A DNA stretch of 64,000 nucleotides from Thozetella sp. PMI_491 (taxonomy: Eukaryota > Ascomycota > Sordariomycetes > Chaetosphaeriales > Chaetosphaeriaceae). Location: the NCBI GenBank assembly GCA_021432635.1, contig MU270019.1:496001-560000 (forward strand), in the 5' to 3' direction. Below the pieces are notes generated by a model. It was not told the origin of the DNA and searched no databases. It saw only the letters and a list, made by a program, of their open reading frames with translations. The position numbers and the translations under genes were made by a program. Below, one piece after another: positions 45,120-55,847 of the stretch; the first letter of the stretch is position 1; each line of letters starts with the position of its first letter.

Positions 45120-46097
45120 TCAGTAGGGTTTTGCGCCAGCCAGCTTCAGTAACTGGTCCGTTAGCTCTGGCATGTTGAGAGGCCGATCGCGGTCCTTGGG
45201 ATCCCGTGTCCCATCCTCTAGCAGGGTCTCAGTTGATCGCGCCACAATGTTGTCATGAGGCCAGTTCGTCGTTCCTCCAAATGACTCGAAGACTTGTTTT
45301 TTGAGAGCCATCTGCTCTGGGCTTGCTAGTCGGGCCGGGGTGTACGCCGCATAGATGACGGTGCGGATCTGGGTGCTGCGCTCCGTCGGCTCAGCGCCGT
45401 AATGAATTGTCCGGCTATCCCAGAGGATTAAATCTCCGACGTCGGCGCAGACCTTGAGTGGCCTGCAACCCCTCTCTTCGAACCATCTGAGCTGCGCGTC
45501 GTCGAACATGAAGCGGTCGAGGGGCTTCCAGTCCTTAGAGTCCGTCTTCGTGTCAAAGAACTCATCGTTCAGGAGATGGCTACCTGGGTACACCACCAAG
45601 CCGCCGTCTTCAGGCCCTGCTGGCGAGAGATTGATGATACCCTGCACACAGTGCAGGCCCCTGCGCAGTGGTGACTGGTCGATATGCTCCCACGCGCCTT
45701 TCCGGGGAATATCTCGTCGATTCGGTAGCGTCACGTTCAGACTGTCAAAACTGGCCAGCAGCTCTCGCGTGCCCCACAGTTCGGCAAAAGCATTAAGAAC
45801 TCCTGGCTCCTGACGGGCGTCCCACATAAACTTCTCATGTGCCACGCAGTAACCGTGGAATGTGTTGATCTTGGACTGGACAGGCAGGTTCTCCTTGACC
45901 CATGTGGAGGGATCAGAAAAGTCCAGTGGTGTATCGAACGACTTGAGCCAGGTGTAGGCAGCCTCTTGGTACTGGACAGCACGGTTAAGAGGGATCGCAC
46001 CCTTGACAACACAATAGCCGTTCTTTTGCAGGTCGGCCCTCCAGCCAGTGAGTTTTGATCTGGCGCGAGGTTTAGTGGGAGGGACCGGCAGCGACAT
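45120..46097 (-). CDS. Phytanoyl-CoA dioxygenase (PhyH) family, Fe(II)/2-oxoglutarate oxygenase
   Basis: A single exon encodes 325 aa. The iron-binding facial triad is seen as HxD in WEHIDQSP (near residue 140) and the distal His in DSRTIHYGAEP. An Arg for 2-oxoglutarate follows in QIRTVIYAAY. Such enzymes hydroxylate, desaturate or rearrange small molecules using Fe(II), O2 and 2-oxoglutarate. No targeting signal is obvious. It converges with the zinc-cluster regulator across a 101-bp gap. It is divergent from the MFS gene, and the gap between them has three cluster-motif copies. Confidence 0.9.
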   Translation of the reverse strand: MSLPVPPTKPRARSKLTGWRADLQKNGYCVVKGAIPLNRAVQYQEAAYTWLKSFDTPLDFSDPSTWVKENLPVQSKINTFHGYCVAHEKFMWDARQEPGVLNAFAELWGTRELLASFDSLNVTLPNRRDIPRKGAWEHIDQSPLRRGLHCVQGIINLSPAGPEDGGLVVYPGSHLLNDEFFDTKTDSKDWKPLDRFMFDDAQLRWFEERGCRPLKVCADVGDLILWDSRTIHYGAEPTERSTQIRTVIYAAYTPARLASPEQMALKKQVFESFGGTTNWPHDNIVARSTETLLEDGTRDPKDRDRPLNMPELTDQLLKLAGAKPY

Positions 46098-46517
46098 ATT
46101 GACGAGCTGGCTTACCGAATCTCATCTACAATTGGAGATGGGATGAGTTTAGGAGATCCCTCCGGTGTAATGGCAGAGGGAGCCATGTTTTTCGTACCAA
46201 GCAAGAACGTAGGAGTTGACTTTGGTTGGCGGTGCGTTGATGAAATCATGAATGGTTGGTAAAGGCGAATGGAGATGCAGTATCATCTGGTCATGGTATA
46301 TAAACTACTAGAACTCCGTCGCCACGAAGGCAAAGGAACCAACTCATAAGTGCGTAGGAGCTGTTCTCCCAAGATGCTAAGTGACGTGGAGATCGCATGA
46401 TGGCTCAGACGATGTCCAGTCCGAGGTGAGAATGCCGGGGGAGTGGGGGAGAGCATGCCCTCAGCATTGCCACCTTGTCAGGGTAGCAGAAGACCGCTAC
46501 CAAGCACTTCTCCTTTT

Positions 46518-46526
46518 CCCGTCGTG
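46518..46526 (+). promoter_or_regulatory. Putative cluster regulator site (CCCGTCGTG)
   Basis: Variant copy in the PhyH/MFS divergent promoter. Confidence 0.35.
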
Positions 46527-46573
46527 ACCACCCTCAGGGATAGGACTAGCGTTAAGCAAGACGCTTGAGATAT

Positions 46574-46620
46574 CCCGTCGCAAGGTGGGTCTCCTTGTTT
46601 CCCCGTCGCGAGGTGGGTCT
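46574..46620 (+). promoter_or_regulatory. Paired cluster regulator sites in a direct repeat
   Basis: CCCGTCGCAAGGTGGGTCT at 46574 and CCCGTCGCGAGGTGGGTCT at 46602 differ at one base over 19 bp and are 28 bp apart. The extended match suggests a longer protein-binding footprint than the 9-bp core. Confidence 0.55.
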
Positions 46621-47052
46621 TGCCCCTTTCTTGCAGTGTTCTGACTAGCTAGAGCTGATAACACCCACGTAGACGCAGTGCCTTTGACCTAGCAATTACC
46701 CGAGCGTGGCTAGACTGGGTCTCGATCCCTGCGCGTCACGGTACTAGCGAAGCACCCCAGAATCCGGCGTCCCGGTATCTCTATCTACGCAGGGCCTCTC
46801 TCCCCCGCATTCGTCCATCTTGGCCCCTAGGAGCTGATATCTGATAGCCGCGGGTCAGCGTTCGACCCGCTGGGAGATAGAGCACTTGATCTGAGGTTGC
46901 GACCGCTCTTCTTATCCAGATGTTCTGGGTTCTGACTATAAGAGGAGGGGTGCCAGGAGTTGCCACTCTCGTTGTCTTGCGCACAGTGGAAACAGCAGCC
47001 GCTCTGCTTCTCCGATAACGAACAAGTCGCGTTGCCTTAATACTGTCACATT

Positions 47053-48788
47053 ATGCTGGGACCTAGCGCGGCTGTTCGGCGACAGGCCCAACACCCGCCA
47101 TCAGCGGTCGTGGCCGCGGCCGGCGACGAAACGCCCTGGCACCAGGATGCCGGACTGCGCAAAGTCATAGTCCCCATTGCCCTGATATATCTAACGCAGG
47201 TCTGCACGGGGTTCGACGCCACGTTAACAGCCAACCTGCAAAGCTTTGCAGAGTGGAAACGAGGTGAGAAGCGATGCCAATCGCTCGCCCAGGAAAGATA
47301 ACAGATGAAGGCTGACGTCTTAGAAAGAGATGGGAATGCCCAACTCGTCTGAACTAGGTGTCATTACGGCGATCTATTTTATCGGCTGTCTCGTGGGGAG
47401 CATTCCAGCCTCATGGATTACGGACAAATTGTGAGAAAGACTGCTCCTTGCTGTCTCCCGCCCTAACGCTGACCGTATATCACTGCAGCGGTCGCAAAGT
47501 CGGACTCGCGATCGGCCAGGCACTGACAATTGCCGGAGCCGGATTTCAAGCAGGCTCGCACGGCCGCGGCCAATATATCGGATCACGATTCATTCTTGGC
47601 TTCGGCATTGCCTTTGTCACGTGTGCCGGGCCGGCCCTGCTCAGCGAGTTGGCGCACCCTCGCTTCCGCGGCACTCTTGTGTCCTTCTTCAACCCATTCT
47701 GGTATTTAGGATCTATCATTGTCGCCTGGACCTGCTTCGGCACGAGTCATATGGCTCCAGACAATACGTGGAATTGGCGAATTCCATCGCTGTTGCAAGC
47801 CCTTATCCCCTGCTGCGTGTTGCCTCTCGTGTGGTGGATGCCAGAGAGCCCTCGCTGGCTGGTCTCCAAGGGCCGTAGTGAAGAGGCCTTGGCCATCTTG
47901 GCCAAGTACCATGGGAACGGAAACGCTAGCGACGAACTGGTGGTGGTGCAGTTTGGAGAGATCAAGGACGCCATTGAGCGAGCCCACGAGGGCATCTCAT
48001 GGCGTGCGTTGCTTACACAGAAGATCAACCTGCAGCGGCTGTTCATCGTCGTGACCATGACGTTGATGACGTTGTGGTGTGGTCAAAACATTATCACATT
48101 CTATTTCTCGAGCATCCTAAACAGCATAGGTGTTACCTCGACGACACAACAGTACGTCATTCCTCGCATATATCCCTCACCTTTCACGCGCCTGGACTAA
48201 CCCCATTGCAGGACGGGCATCAACGGTGGGCTTAACATCGCCAATCTGCTCTCCTCTCTCGTTGGTGCCGTTCTGGCTGACCGAATCGGGCGCCGGAAAC
48301 TATGGATGGTCTCCTTTGTCGGCATGATCACCATCTTCGTACCATTCATTGCGCTCTCGGCCATATATTCGCAACGCCAGGGCAACGAAGGCTACGGCGT
48401 TATTGCCTGTCTGTTTCTGTTCGACATAATGTATAATGTCGCCTGCAACCCGTTGCTATACTCATATACGACGGAGATCATGCCATTCTTCATGCGAAGC
48501 AAAGGGCTTGCAGTGAAGAACTTCGTGGGGCAGATCGCCCTCATTATTAATATGTATGTCAACCCGGTAGCGCTTGCCGCTATCGCGTGGCGCTATTATT
48601 TTGTCTTCCTCGCGCTCAACTGTCTATGGCTTTTTCTTATCTGGATGTTCTTTCCGGAAACGAAAGGTTACTCGTTGGAAGAACTGGCTGTGCTATTTGA
48701 CAGTGACGCTATGCCGGTGATTGATGGTTACAAGGAAAAGGAGGAGTCCCCAGCAGCTGAAATTATGGCTGCTGGAAAGCAAGGGTAG
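47053..48788 (+). CDS. MFS sugar-porter-family transporter
   Basis: Four exons (47053-47263, 47328-47430, 47489-48151, 48212-48788) encode 517 aa. Landmarks are TGFDATLTANLQ in TM1, the GRK loop after TM2, WWMPESPRWL before the central loop, LADRIGRRKLW in the second half and PETKGYSLEEL at the end. Twelve spans are expected. Sugar-porter relatives also carry lactose-like sugars, quinate and other plant-derived compounds. As the rightmost cluster member with the shared motif upstream, it could import the pathway's substrate or export its product. The first intron's acceptor (AAAG at 47327) is chosen because only it keeps the frame. Confidence 0.9.
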
Positions 48789-48921
48789 AAAGAGTCTAGC
48801 TAGTCTATGAGATAGTAAGGAACATTCGGATTTGAAACTCTTCTAGTTCTCGAACTGGCTTCGTGTTTATCGACTGGCCAATGTATTCACCGTACAGTTT
48901 CATTGCAGATTACTCGCACCG

Positions 48922-51066
48922 CTATGGTAGCGCGGCGATAAATCTACATTTCTCACTAGAATTGTCAAGATAGACAATATAACTGTTTGCCTCCTTTTCT
49001 ATAATAGAGATGGAATTGCTGTGCTGAAGCTGTGAGAGTTCTGACCCAGACTGGCTAGCAGACCCTTGCTTCCCTGAAAACGGCCCGCGAAGAACTAGAG
49101 GAATGCAAGATGCTTTCCATATCGGCAAATTTTTCCGTGCTGACACAGTTATGGTCATCACGAGGAGAACGATAACCCCAACATCCAAGATCACCGGCAA
49201 GGTTATCCAAACCCAATCAACATTCAGGCATACTGCGTAATGCAAGAGGACGCCGGTTGCGGGGGTACTGTAGTTTCCATGGCCATTTGATCGAATATAA
49301 GCCGTGAACGAGCTTGTGACGTTGTTAAATGTACTCTGAATCCCGGCAAAGGAGATGTCGGAGGAGTTGTAGAGAACCTGGAGATCGCGCGACCCGCCAA
49401 AGGATATCAGTTTCATCGGGTGGACCAGGGTTCTCTCCATTGATCCATATACCGTGCCGATCATGAAGCTGGACTCTCTGAATAGATTCCACAAGGCATA
49501 GTCGATCTGACCATTAAATGCGTAAGCGCACTGTCGAGCAACCAACGATTGAAGGAGTGATGGATTTGACGGAGCCGGGGCAGATAGATTGACTCCGGGA
49601 GGCATATACATTGCTGTCCAAGACTTGTCGGTATCGTGTCCAGCCTTGGCCAAAACGCTCTTTTCTGAGTCTGTTAGGCATTCCATGTCGACAATGACGA
49701 AGTCAGTCCAGTTCACATTCTTCCCATAGCTGTCGGAACTTGCATTCCAGTACGGTATGCTTCGGAGGGTGTCTAGTGTCGTTTGGTTTATCGTTTCTGA
49801 GATGATACCTGCATTGATGGAGATGTTGTATGTTCGAACGCATGGATACATCATGCAGCTTGCCGCGCCGTAACCTCGGCAACGCCAGTCGCTGGGGTTG
49901 GTCCCCTCGCAGTCAGTAACGGCTTCTCCGGTCATGGGGCTCAGCTTGTTCTCAGAGAAGTAAGTTTTACCCATGATGATGTCGAAAGGGCGCGGCTTAT
50001 AGGTGTTTCCCGACACTGATATGTTTCCGGTGAGAGTGTTGCTACTTTGGTAGAAGGTTTCGTTCCACACCATATTGGTGCCCGTCGGTAGGGAAGATAC
50101 AATTATAGCGTCTGCTGACTCGGTTGAGTTACAAGCTTCTTCGTCGCCCCCTACCCAGTTGGGCCCTTGGGTACTGTTGCATCGGTATGTAAATTGCAAC
50201 TCTCCAGATACGTCTTCGCAGCTACTGCAGTAGCCGGCGGAAGAAAAGACAGGAAAAGTACAATTTCCAGTGGAGCAGGATCCTTGCAGAGGCTTCATTG
50301 GGCTAAAGATTCCAGCATTCAATGAGCTCTGAACAGCCGGAAGGAGATCTCGCAATGCCAAGGTAGCGAAGGCCTGGGGGGAGTACAACTGGGCAGCATC
50401 GATATAATTGGTCCGAGCCATCGTAGCAGGTTGTCCTCCAAGAAGGGGTACCGAGCAATCCGAGTGTCGCACGACCTGCTGGAAGGACGGATCTACAGCA
50501 ATCGAAACGATGAAGAGGATGGAGCCGAGAGCTACCAGGGGATGGCGTATGTGGTACTTCCACAACCACTGAGCAGCGCCCCAGGCGCCTCGTCCTGCCG
50601 CGTCATAGCGCGATGCATCTAGCAACGGTCGTTTGGACTCGAACCACAGCCAGGACAGTTGACCGATGCAGGATTGTAGGATCAATGTGACGCAGGACTT
50701 GAACATCAACGAGTAGAGGGAGAGGAGCGCGTTGATTGAGACCTGCAAAGGCCATTCTGGGAGGGGCAGATGCTCGTGAGAGCGAAGGGTAGCCACGACG
50801 GCGATGAGCGCCAGCACGCTCCAAAGGCAGGTGAATGCTTCCCAAGTCCATTCGGTAGGTACTTTAGCCCAGTAATATGCAATCTGTCTTCTGGTATTTA
50901 CACTCAAGAATTTGATCGTTCCGCGCCTAGGAGTCGAGTCGATACGGAGCCGCTGTGTTTCCAACGAGGCATTATCTTGACTTCTCGATGATGGGCTATC
51001 GAATGCCGTGCCTTTTTCGATTTCGGAATCGGATTCGGACAGGTCCTTTGGTTTTTCCACGCCCAT
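48922..51066 (-). CDS. DUF3176 membrane protein
   Basis: A single exon encodes 714 aa. Three hydrophobic segments occur in the first 200 residues (around LWSVLALIAVVATL, LQVSINALLSLYSLMFKS and HPLVALGSILFIVSIAVDP). One more lies near the C-terminus (ITLPVILDVGVIVLLVMTI). The long central part has many N-glycosylation sequons and conserved cysteines (CSTGNCTFP, GYCSSC), so it probably faces outside. This arrangement and the PTEWTWE start block match the fungal DUF3176 family. Its function is unknown. It lies beyond the cluster and lacks the promoter motif. Confidence 0.85.
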   Translation of the reverse strand: MGVEKPKDLSESDSEIEKGTAFDSPSSRSQDNASLETQRLRIDSTPRRGTIKFLSVNTRRQIAYYWAKVPTEWTWEAFTCLWSVLALIAVVATLRSHEHLPLPEWPLQVSINALLSLYSLMFKSCVTLILQSCIGQLSWLWFESKRPLLDASRYDAAGRGAWGAAQWLWKYHIRHPLVALGSILFIVSIAVDPSFQQVVRHSDCSVPLLGGQPATMARTNYIDAAQLYSPQAFATLALRDLLPAVQSSLNAGIFSPMKPLQGSCSTGNCTFPVFSSAGYCSSCEDVSGELQFTYRCNSTQGPNWVGGDEEACNSTESADAIIVSSLPTGTNMVWNETFYQSSNTLTGNISVSGNTYKPRPFDIIMGKTYFSENKLSPMTGEAVTDCEGTNPSDWRCRGYGAASCMMYPCVRTYNISINAGIISETINQTTLDTLRSIPYWNASSDSYGKNVNWTDFVIVDMECLTDSEKSVLAKAGHDTDKSWTAMYMPPGVNLSAPAPSNPSLLQSLVARQCAYAFNGQIDYALWNLFRESSFMIGTVYGSMERTLVHPMKLISFGGSRDLQVLYNSSDISFAGIQSTFNNVTSSFTAYIRSNGHGNYSTPATGVLLHYAVCLNVDWVWITLPVILDVGVIVLLVMTITVSARKNLPIWKASCIPLVLRGPFSGKQGSASQSGSELSQLQHSNSISIIEKEANSYIVYLDNSSEKCRFIAALP

Positions 51067-52024
51067 GTCGGCGGAAATATGCTTTCTTGTATCATCAAGC
51101 CCGCAACACTGCCAAACGTAGGTGCGGCACTAATTGTCCGCCTGGGGTCAACGCATAAAGGTAGCCCTTCTGTACGGTGATTTGAAGACTCCCAGAGTAA
51201 GAAAGCGGTGCATAAATAGATAACATGGACAATTATGTTTAATCTTAATTTCTCCAAAGGCGCCCTTAAACAACACATGAGAATTGCTGATGGTTCTTAT
51301 AAGATCCGTCATCTCACTTCAGCTACGGCTGTTTTCCGACCCCTAAAGAGAGACGCGCGGGGCTCGGTGTGCCCGCGAGACGATCCTAGTTTACTCATGC
51401 TTCTATGCAGGCGGCAGTACCCCAAAACAACTTCTGCGGAATTGCGTATGGCTTAGAGGGGGCGGCGGAGGTTTGTCCAGTAGCATTCATTCGTATTAAC
51501 CATGGCAGCGTGGCGCAGCTCTAAATCTTAGTATGATTCCCACACTCAGCCGCCTGCGTATGCACTCCTTGTCCTATCACGATTCTTCCCCCACCTTCCT
51601 TAACTCGGTCGTGCAGCCGTAGGTAAGTCTTCCCGTTGCCTAAGGTAGGTACCTTAATAATCAACGGTGCGAGGTCCCAATGTACTTCTGGCCTGATTTT
51701 CTTACCAGGATGTCATCCAACTCTTCAGCCTCGTTGATCCAAGTGGGCTATCAGGCATGCCCAGATGAGGTCTGTCTCCTAACATTCGTAGTCACAACAA
51801 GTAGCCCTTGTTTTCCTTAATCATCCTAGAGGAATAGAAGGAAGTCCCTCTACTTTGATATCGCATATCACTTCCGGGTCATCCCTTGGCGCTAATACCT
51901 AGGTAATGCCGTTGCTTACCCGTTACAAAGCTAGGTACGGCGTTTCCTTTACCGGATTTAGTGCGTCGAACCCTAATAGTACATTGGTCATTAATTCTAC
52001 TCCTCTCAATCCAAGTCAGATAAA
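51067..52024. other. Intergenic region
   Basis: No gene is seen. It should hold the DUF3176 promoter. The cluster motif is absent. Confidence 0.4.
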
Positions 52025-53095
52025 TCATAGAGTGGGCCAGCCACTGTCCCAGGTCATCTTGTTCCAGCCGAACTTTGCGTCATCGTAGGCGACTGAGTTT
52101 GGGTCGACTGGAAAATGTGTTAGCATCTACCAAGCTCATTATCAAGTCAAAGAGCTTACCATAATGATAGTATAACACGTCTCCAAGAGTGGGATCGCGG
52201 AATATGCCTTGCCCTCCCGGAGCATACACCTTATCGTGACTCGCCAGGATAGTGCTTCCGCCGCCGTTCAAGCACGAGAGGTTATTCTTGTCTACAAATG
52301 GGCCGATGGGGCTCTTGCTCCGACAGACATTGATGTGGTACTCGTCCCCAGCAGTGGGTTTGGGTGTGTAGGTGCAGCAATCGCCGACGCTGAGGAATAG
52401 ATAGTAGTACCCACCGTTTTCGAAGATGAATGCCCCTTCCATTTGGGGTTTCTTTGGGTCATGCGCTACCTGCCTCTTGTCACCTGTGAGCATGACTTCG
52501 GTACCGCGAATCTCCGCTTGAGATTGGTAAATTTGTTGCCAATACGAGCCCCAGATAAGGTAGAAATTTTCAGTATTGCCATCCTTGACTAAGCTAGGGT
52601 CAATGGCGTTAAATGGCGTGGTTGTGTTAGAAGAAGTGAGGATTGACCCGTGGTCTATCCACGTTCCGGGGTCCATCGAGACAGATGTGGCATATCCGAT
52701 AGCAGAGCTTTGTGAACCAGACGTCGAAACGGCATAGAAGAGATAGTACAGGCCTCCCATATACGACACGTCGGGAGCCTAATCACAGGTTAGCATCCGA
52801 GTAGCGCGCTAAGGGATAGCGGTCACACCCAAAGGACCTTGTTGCCAGGCATATCTATGATGCTCCCGCTGGGCATGACACTCCCAGCCTTCGTCCAAGG
52901 ACCGGCTAGGTTCTTTGAAGTCACAATCTCAATTCCACCCCGCGTTGAATATCGGAAATAGGTTCCGTCATCACGCCTGATGACCGATGGGTCGTGCGTG
53001 AAGCAATATCCTGAGCACTTGCCCGGGCTAGGATAGGCCAATGCAAGGGAATGGCAGAAAGCGGCCAAAGCCACGATAAATGGTGTTCCGATCAT
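52025..53095 (-). CDS. Secreted GH43 endo-1,5-alpha-L-arabinanase
   Basis: Three exons (53095-52829, 52778-52160, 52107-52025) encode 322 aa, the usual size. A signal peptide spans about residues 1-20. The five-bladed GH43 core shows the catalytic base Asp in THDPSV, the pKa-modulating Asp in AIDPSL and the acid Glu in QMEGAF. YYLFLSVGDCC and a WDSGWPTL terminus, typical of arabinanases, are also present. The enzyme would cleave alpha-1,5-arabinan side chains of pectin outside the cell, complementing the pectate lyase 20 kb to the left. Introns are 50 and 52 bp. A TATATA lies about 130 bp upstream. Confidence 0.92.
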
Positions 53096-54245
53096 GATAA
53101 GTTCTTTAACCCTAGAAATTACAGTATGGATTTGAGCAAGATGCTCTCGAGCGTTTGAGTCACGCCCACAGAGGTTGCGGAAGGTGCTGCCTCAAATAGC
53201 CAGCCTTGGGCAATGGCCACTCTGATATATACGTCACTCTTTCACATCATTTGAGTGAAATGCGGCGCAGTGGAGGCAGCAGGAACAAACACTACGCCAC
53301 TGCGTGAGACTGCATTAGTTGTTGCTGATCACCTACCCGACAGCCCGAGGTTCGGCTTTGGCGTCCACAGGACGATCGTTTCCCTCCACCGGTCATCGTC
53401 ATCATATCGCCATTACTGCAACTTGGGTTCCTATAGTCTATTTCCTATTCAGTATTACGTGCCTTAGTATTTTACGGCTTTCTTTGTCTCATTCTAGCGT
53501 CGTACCAGTCGCCAATTCCAGATCCAAATATCCGTCAAATGTGGGCCGATCCAAGCCACCGTTCATCTTAGGAGATTGTTTATCCTTGTTGAAGCCTTGC
53601 TGCCCGGCTAGGAAGAAACACGAGTCATTATAGAAAGTAACCCATAGGCTAGCCAGTGATCAGTTTCAGTACGGGGGAAATTAAAAACACCGACCTCTCT
53701 AGGCGTCAAAGAAAACTGCCAAAATGTGGCACGATTGTTAGACAGATAGGCAACCCACAATAGCAATTTGAAACCTTCCTTCACTGTCTCAAACATTCCC
53801 GGCATGAAATTTGGTTGCCTAACTTACATTTCACGAAGTTAATTAAGGTGCAAAACCCTAACTTATAATTTTCTTAGTAGCACTCTCGTTTCTCTGAGCT
53901 CGGTTGTAATTGCATTGACTCCTAGGCTGTGCCGAGGTTTCATTGACTATTACGGGAGGTTTTAAAGTCTCACTTGCGAAATCATCAGTTGGACTGAGTA
54001 GACTTAGAAGCCTTCGAGAACATCAGTTGCCCTACTCTTCGGTTCAAAGCTTACACAAGACATAGTGGGTAATATCGACCTACTTCCCTCACTGCAGCGA
54101 ATAAACCAAACTCCAATCACGTATAATGATATTCCAGCGAATGTGAGGTTGTAGTGTTCTAAATAATAGACCACTTACGCAAGAAGCAATGTATTGAGGC
54201 CACTTGAGCACTAATTCGAATGTCTTGCTTCGTGCAGCTTAATTG
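53096..54245. other. Intergenic region
   Basis: 1.15 kb with only short frames lacking motifs. It includes the GH43 promoter. Confidence 0.4.
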
Positions 54246-55007
54246 CTACCTGCTCGTGAGTTGGCTATCGGGCCAGCCCGGCTCGCACGCCTTACACCAC
54301 GGCGCGAAATCCGTATGATCACATGGCTCCAACAATTGCTCCCATTCGCCGTTCTTCCCATAGCACGCCCTTCCTTGCGGCTTCGCCTCGGACGCGCCCA
54401 GCGTCGAGTTGTTTGCCTGCAGGCAGAACCAGAGAAAATCTTTCACCTCACACTGCGTAGCACACCGTGTCTCACGGTTGGTTGATTCGCATCTTGTCGG
54501 CTTAATAGCAGGTGGCTTGCAGTTGCCTGGATCCGCACAGCCCGGGGGAATGTATGGCACCATGTCAAAGTCCGATAGAGTCCAGAGGATATAGGTTGCA
54601 TAGGCAGTAATGGTTGTCGCGGGAAGCGCATCAGCTGTTCTGGATGGAGGGAGAACGGTGCGGACTGTGACACGGGTCTGCTTCATGGTATAGGGAAAGG
54701 ACTCGGGGATGGGCGAGACTGGCCAAGGGTCAACGAAGGTAAGGTGGTCAATGGTGGTGGTAGAGGCGCTGACGTATGAGGCGACAGCAGTGCTCGTGAT
54801 AGTAGTAGGGTAGGTGCGATCGGCGGGATCCGTCATTGCTTTAAAAATGTCAATTATTTCCAGAGATATTGTTGCTTGCCACCTACTAATTGTCGTGCTG
54901 TCATATGTGAGGGTTGTAGTCTCCAGAATGGCTGGCATCGCCACGCCTAAGGCGACCCACCAGAATAAAGCCAACGCGGCGCCTGCTACTGATCCCGTTG
55001 ACTTCAT
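54246..55007 (-). CDS. Secreted Thr-rich protein with C-terminal cysteine region, unknown family
   Basis: A hydrophobic signal peptide spans about residues 1-24 (ALFWWVALGVAMP). A Thr/Ser/Pro-rich middle follows, then a C-terminal region with about ten cysteines (PGCADPGNCKPP, CESTNRETRCATQC, GRACYGKNGEW). The frame is continuous at 253 aa. A 48-bp stretch at 54839-54886 has GTAGGT/AAAG ends and a TTGAC branch-like site. Removing it keeps the frame and joins two Thr-rich segments, so I think it is an intron and the protein is 237 aa. It may be a wall-linked protein or effector candidate. No family is recognised. Confidence 0.7.
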   Translation of the reverse strand: MKSTGSVAGAALALFWWVALGVAMPAILETTTLTYDSTTISRWQATISLEIIDIFKAMTDPADRTYPTTITSTAVASYVSASTTTIDHLTFVDPWPVSPIPESFPYTMKQTRVTVRTVLPPSRTADALPATTITAYATYILWTLSDFDMVPYIPPGCADPGNCKPPAIKPTRCESTNRETRCATQCEVKDFLWFCLQANNSTLGASEAKPQGRACYGKNGEWEQLLEPCDHTDFAPWCKACEPGWPDSQLTSR

Positions 55008-55847
55008 CTTGCAAGTCTATTGATGATGCAAATCTAGGTAGCTCCTTGTCACTGCGTGTGTGTGCGGAGAAGAAGTGATGCCCTTAAGAGACCTTGCACG
55101 ATCAATCTCGAACATCAGGCTTATATGATTAGGCCTAGCCTTGTGGAATTTCTGGTCGCTCCGCCTGATTCTGCGCTCCTGCCATTATTGGTTGTTCCCT
55201 GTGCCTACCATCTACATAAGTAGAGCTTAGCCGGAATTCCTAGAGCCCCCTCGCGTGCTCCTCCTTGGAATTGCCGAATGGTATGCAACCTCGTGACTCT
55301 TTGGAAACTTTGTATAGCCGAGCTCCTGCCGTTGCAGATTGCCAAGGCCGCCGATCGTGGCGACGCAAAAACCTCCTCGCGGATGGGGAAATAGGTACTT
55401 GGACCTGACATTGAACCTACGTTGTGTCTTCTGCTCATCTAGACTAGGGCGTCAAAATGGCGAACTGAGGACAATGCAACTATTTAACGCCGAGAAATAT
55501 GGCCATGAGCTCGATTCTACCAGCCGCATAACCCAATCGGATTATGGATGCGCCGGTGTGCTTACTTACGTAGCTGTGCTGCCTCCTCTTGGGGCCCAAC
55601 TAGGCGGGGCGGGTTGACCGCCGAGTGGGCACGCTTCTCTTTCATATTTCAGCCTTCTCTGTATTTCCGTCAAGAGATTTCCCACTGTCTCTTAACACGC
55701 TTTTGGGTTGACTTTAGCATTGATCAGACAGATGTTCGAACAAGCTAAAAAAAAAACCTACGGATCAAATGGCAGACTCGGCGTCATTGCTCAATTCAAA
55801 CGATACCTTACCACAAGCCCACCGGCTCGCCGAAGGTGAATCTCACC
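55008..55847. other. Intergenic region
   Basis: No gene is seen. Confidence 0.35.

Larger units (their letters stand above)
46098..47052. promoter_or_regulatory. Divergent promoter between PhyH and MFS genes
   Basis: A 955-bp gap with three motif copies between 46518 and 46610. Two of them are followed by AGGTGGGTCT, giving an imperfect 19-bp direct repeat. No gene is seen. Confidence 0.5.

Noticed and set aside
46690-46760. tRNA-like sequence with a GGGTCTCGATCCC block
   Set aside because: The loop has one base too many for a T-arm, and no matching D-arm, anticodon arm or acceptor stem is seen.
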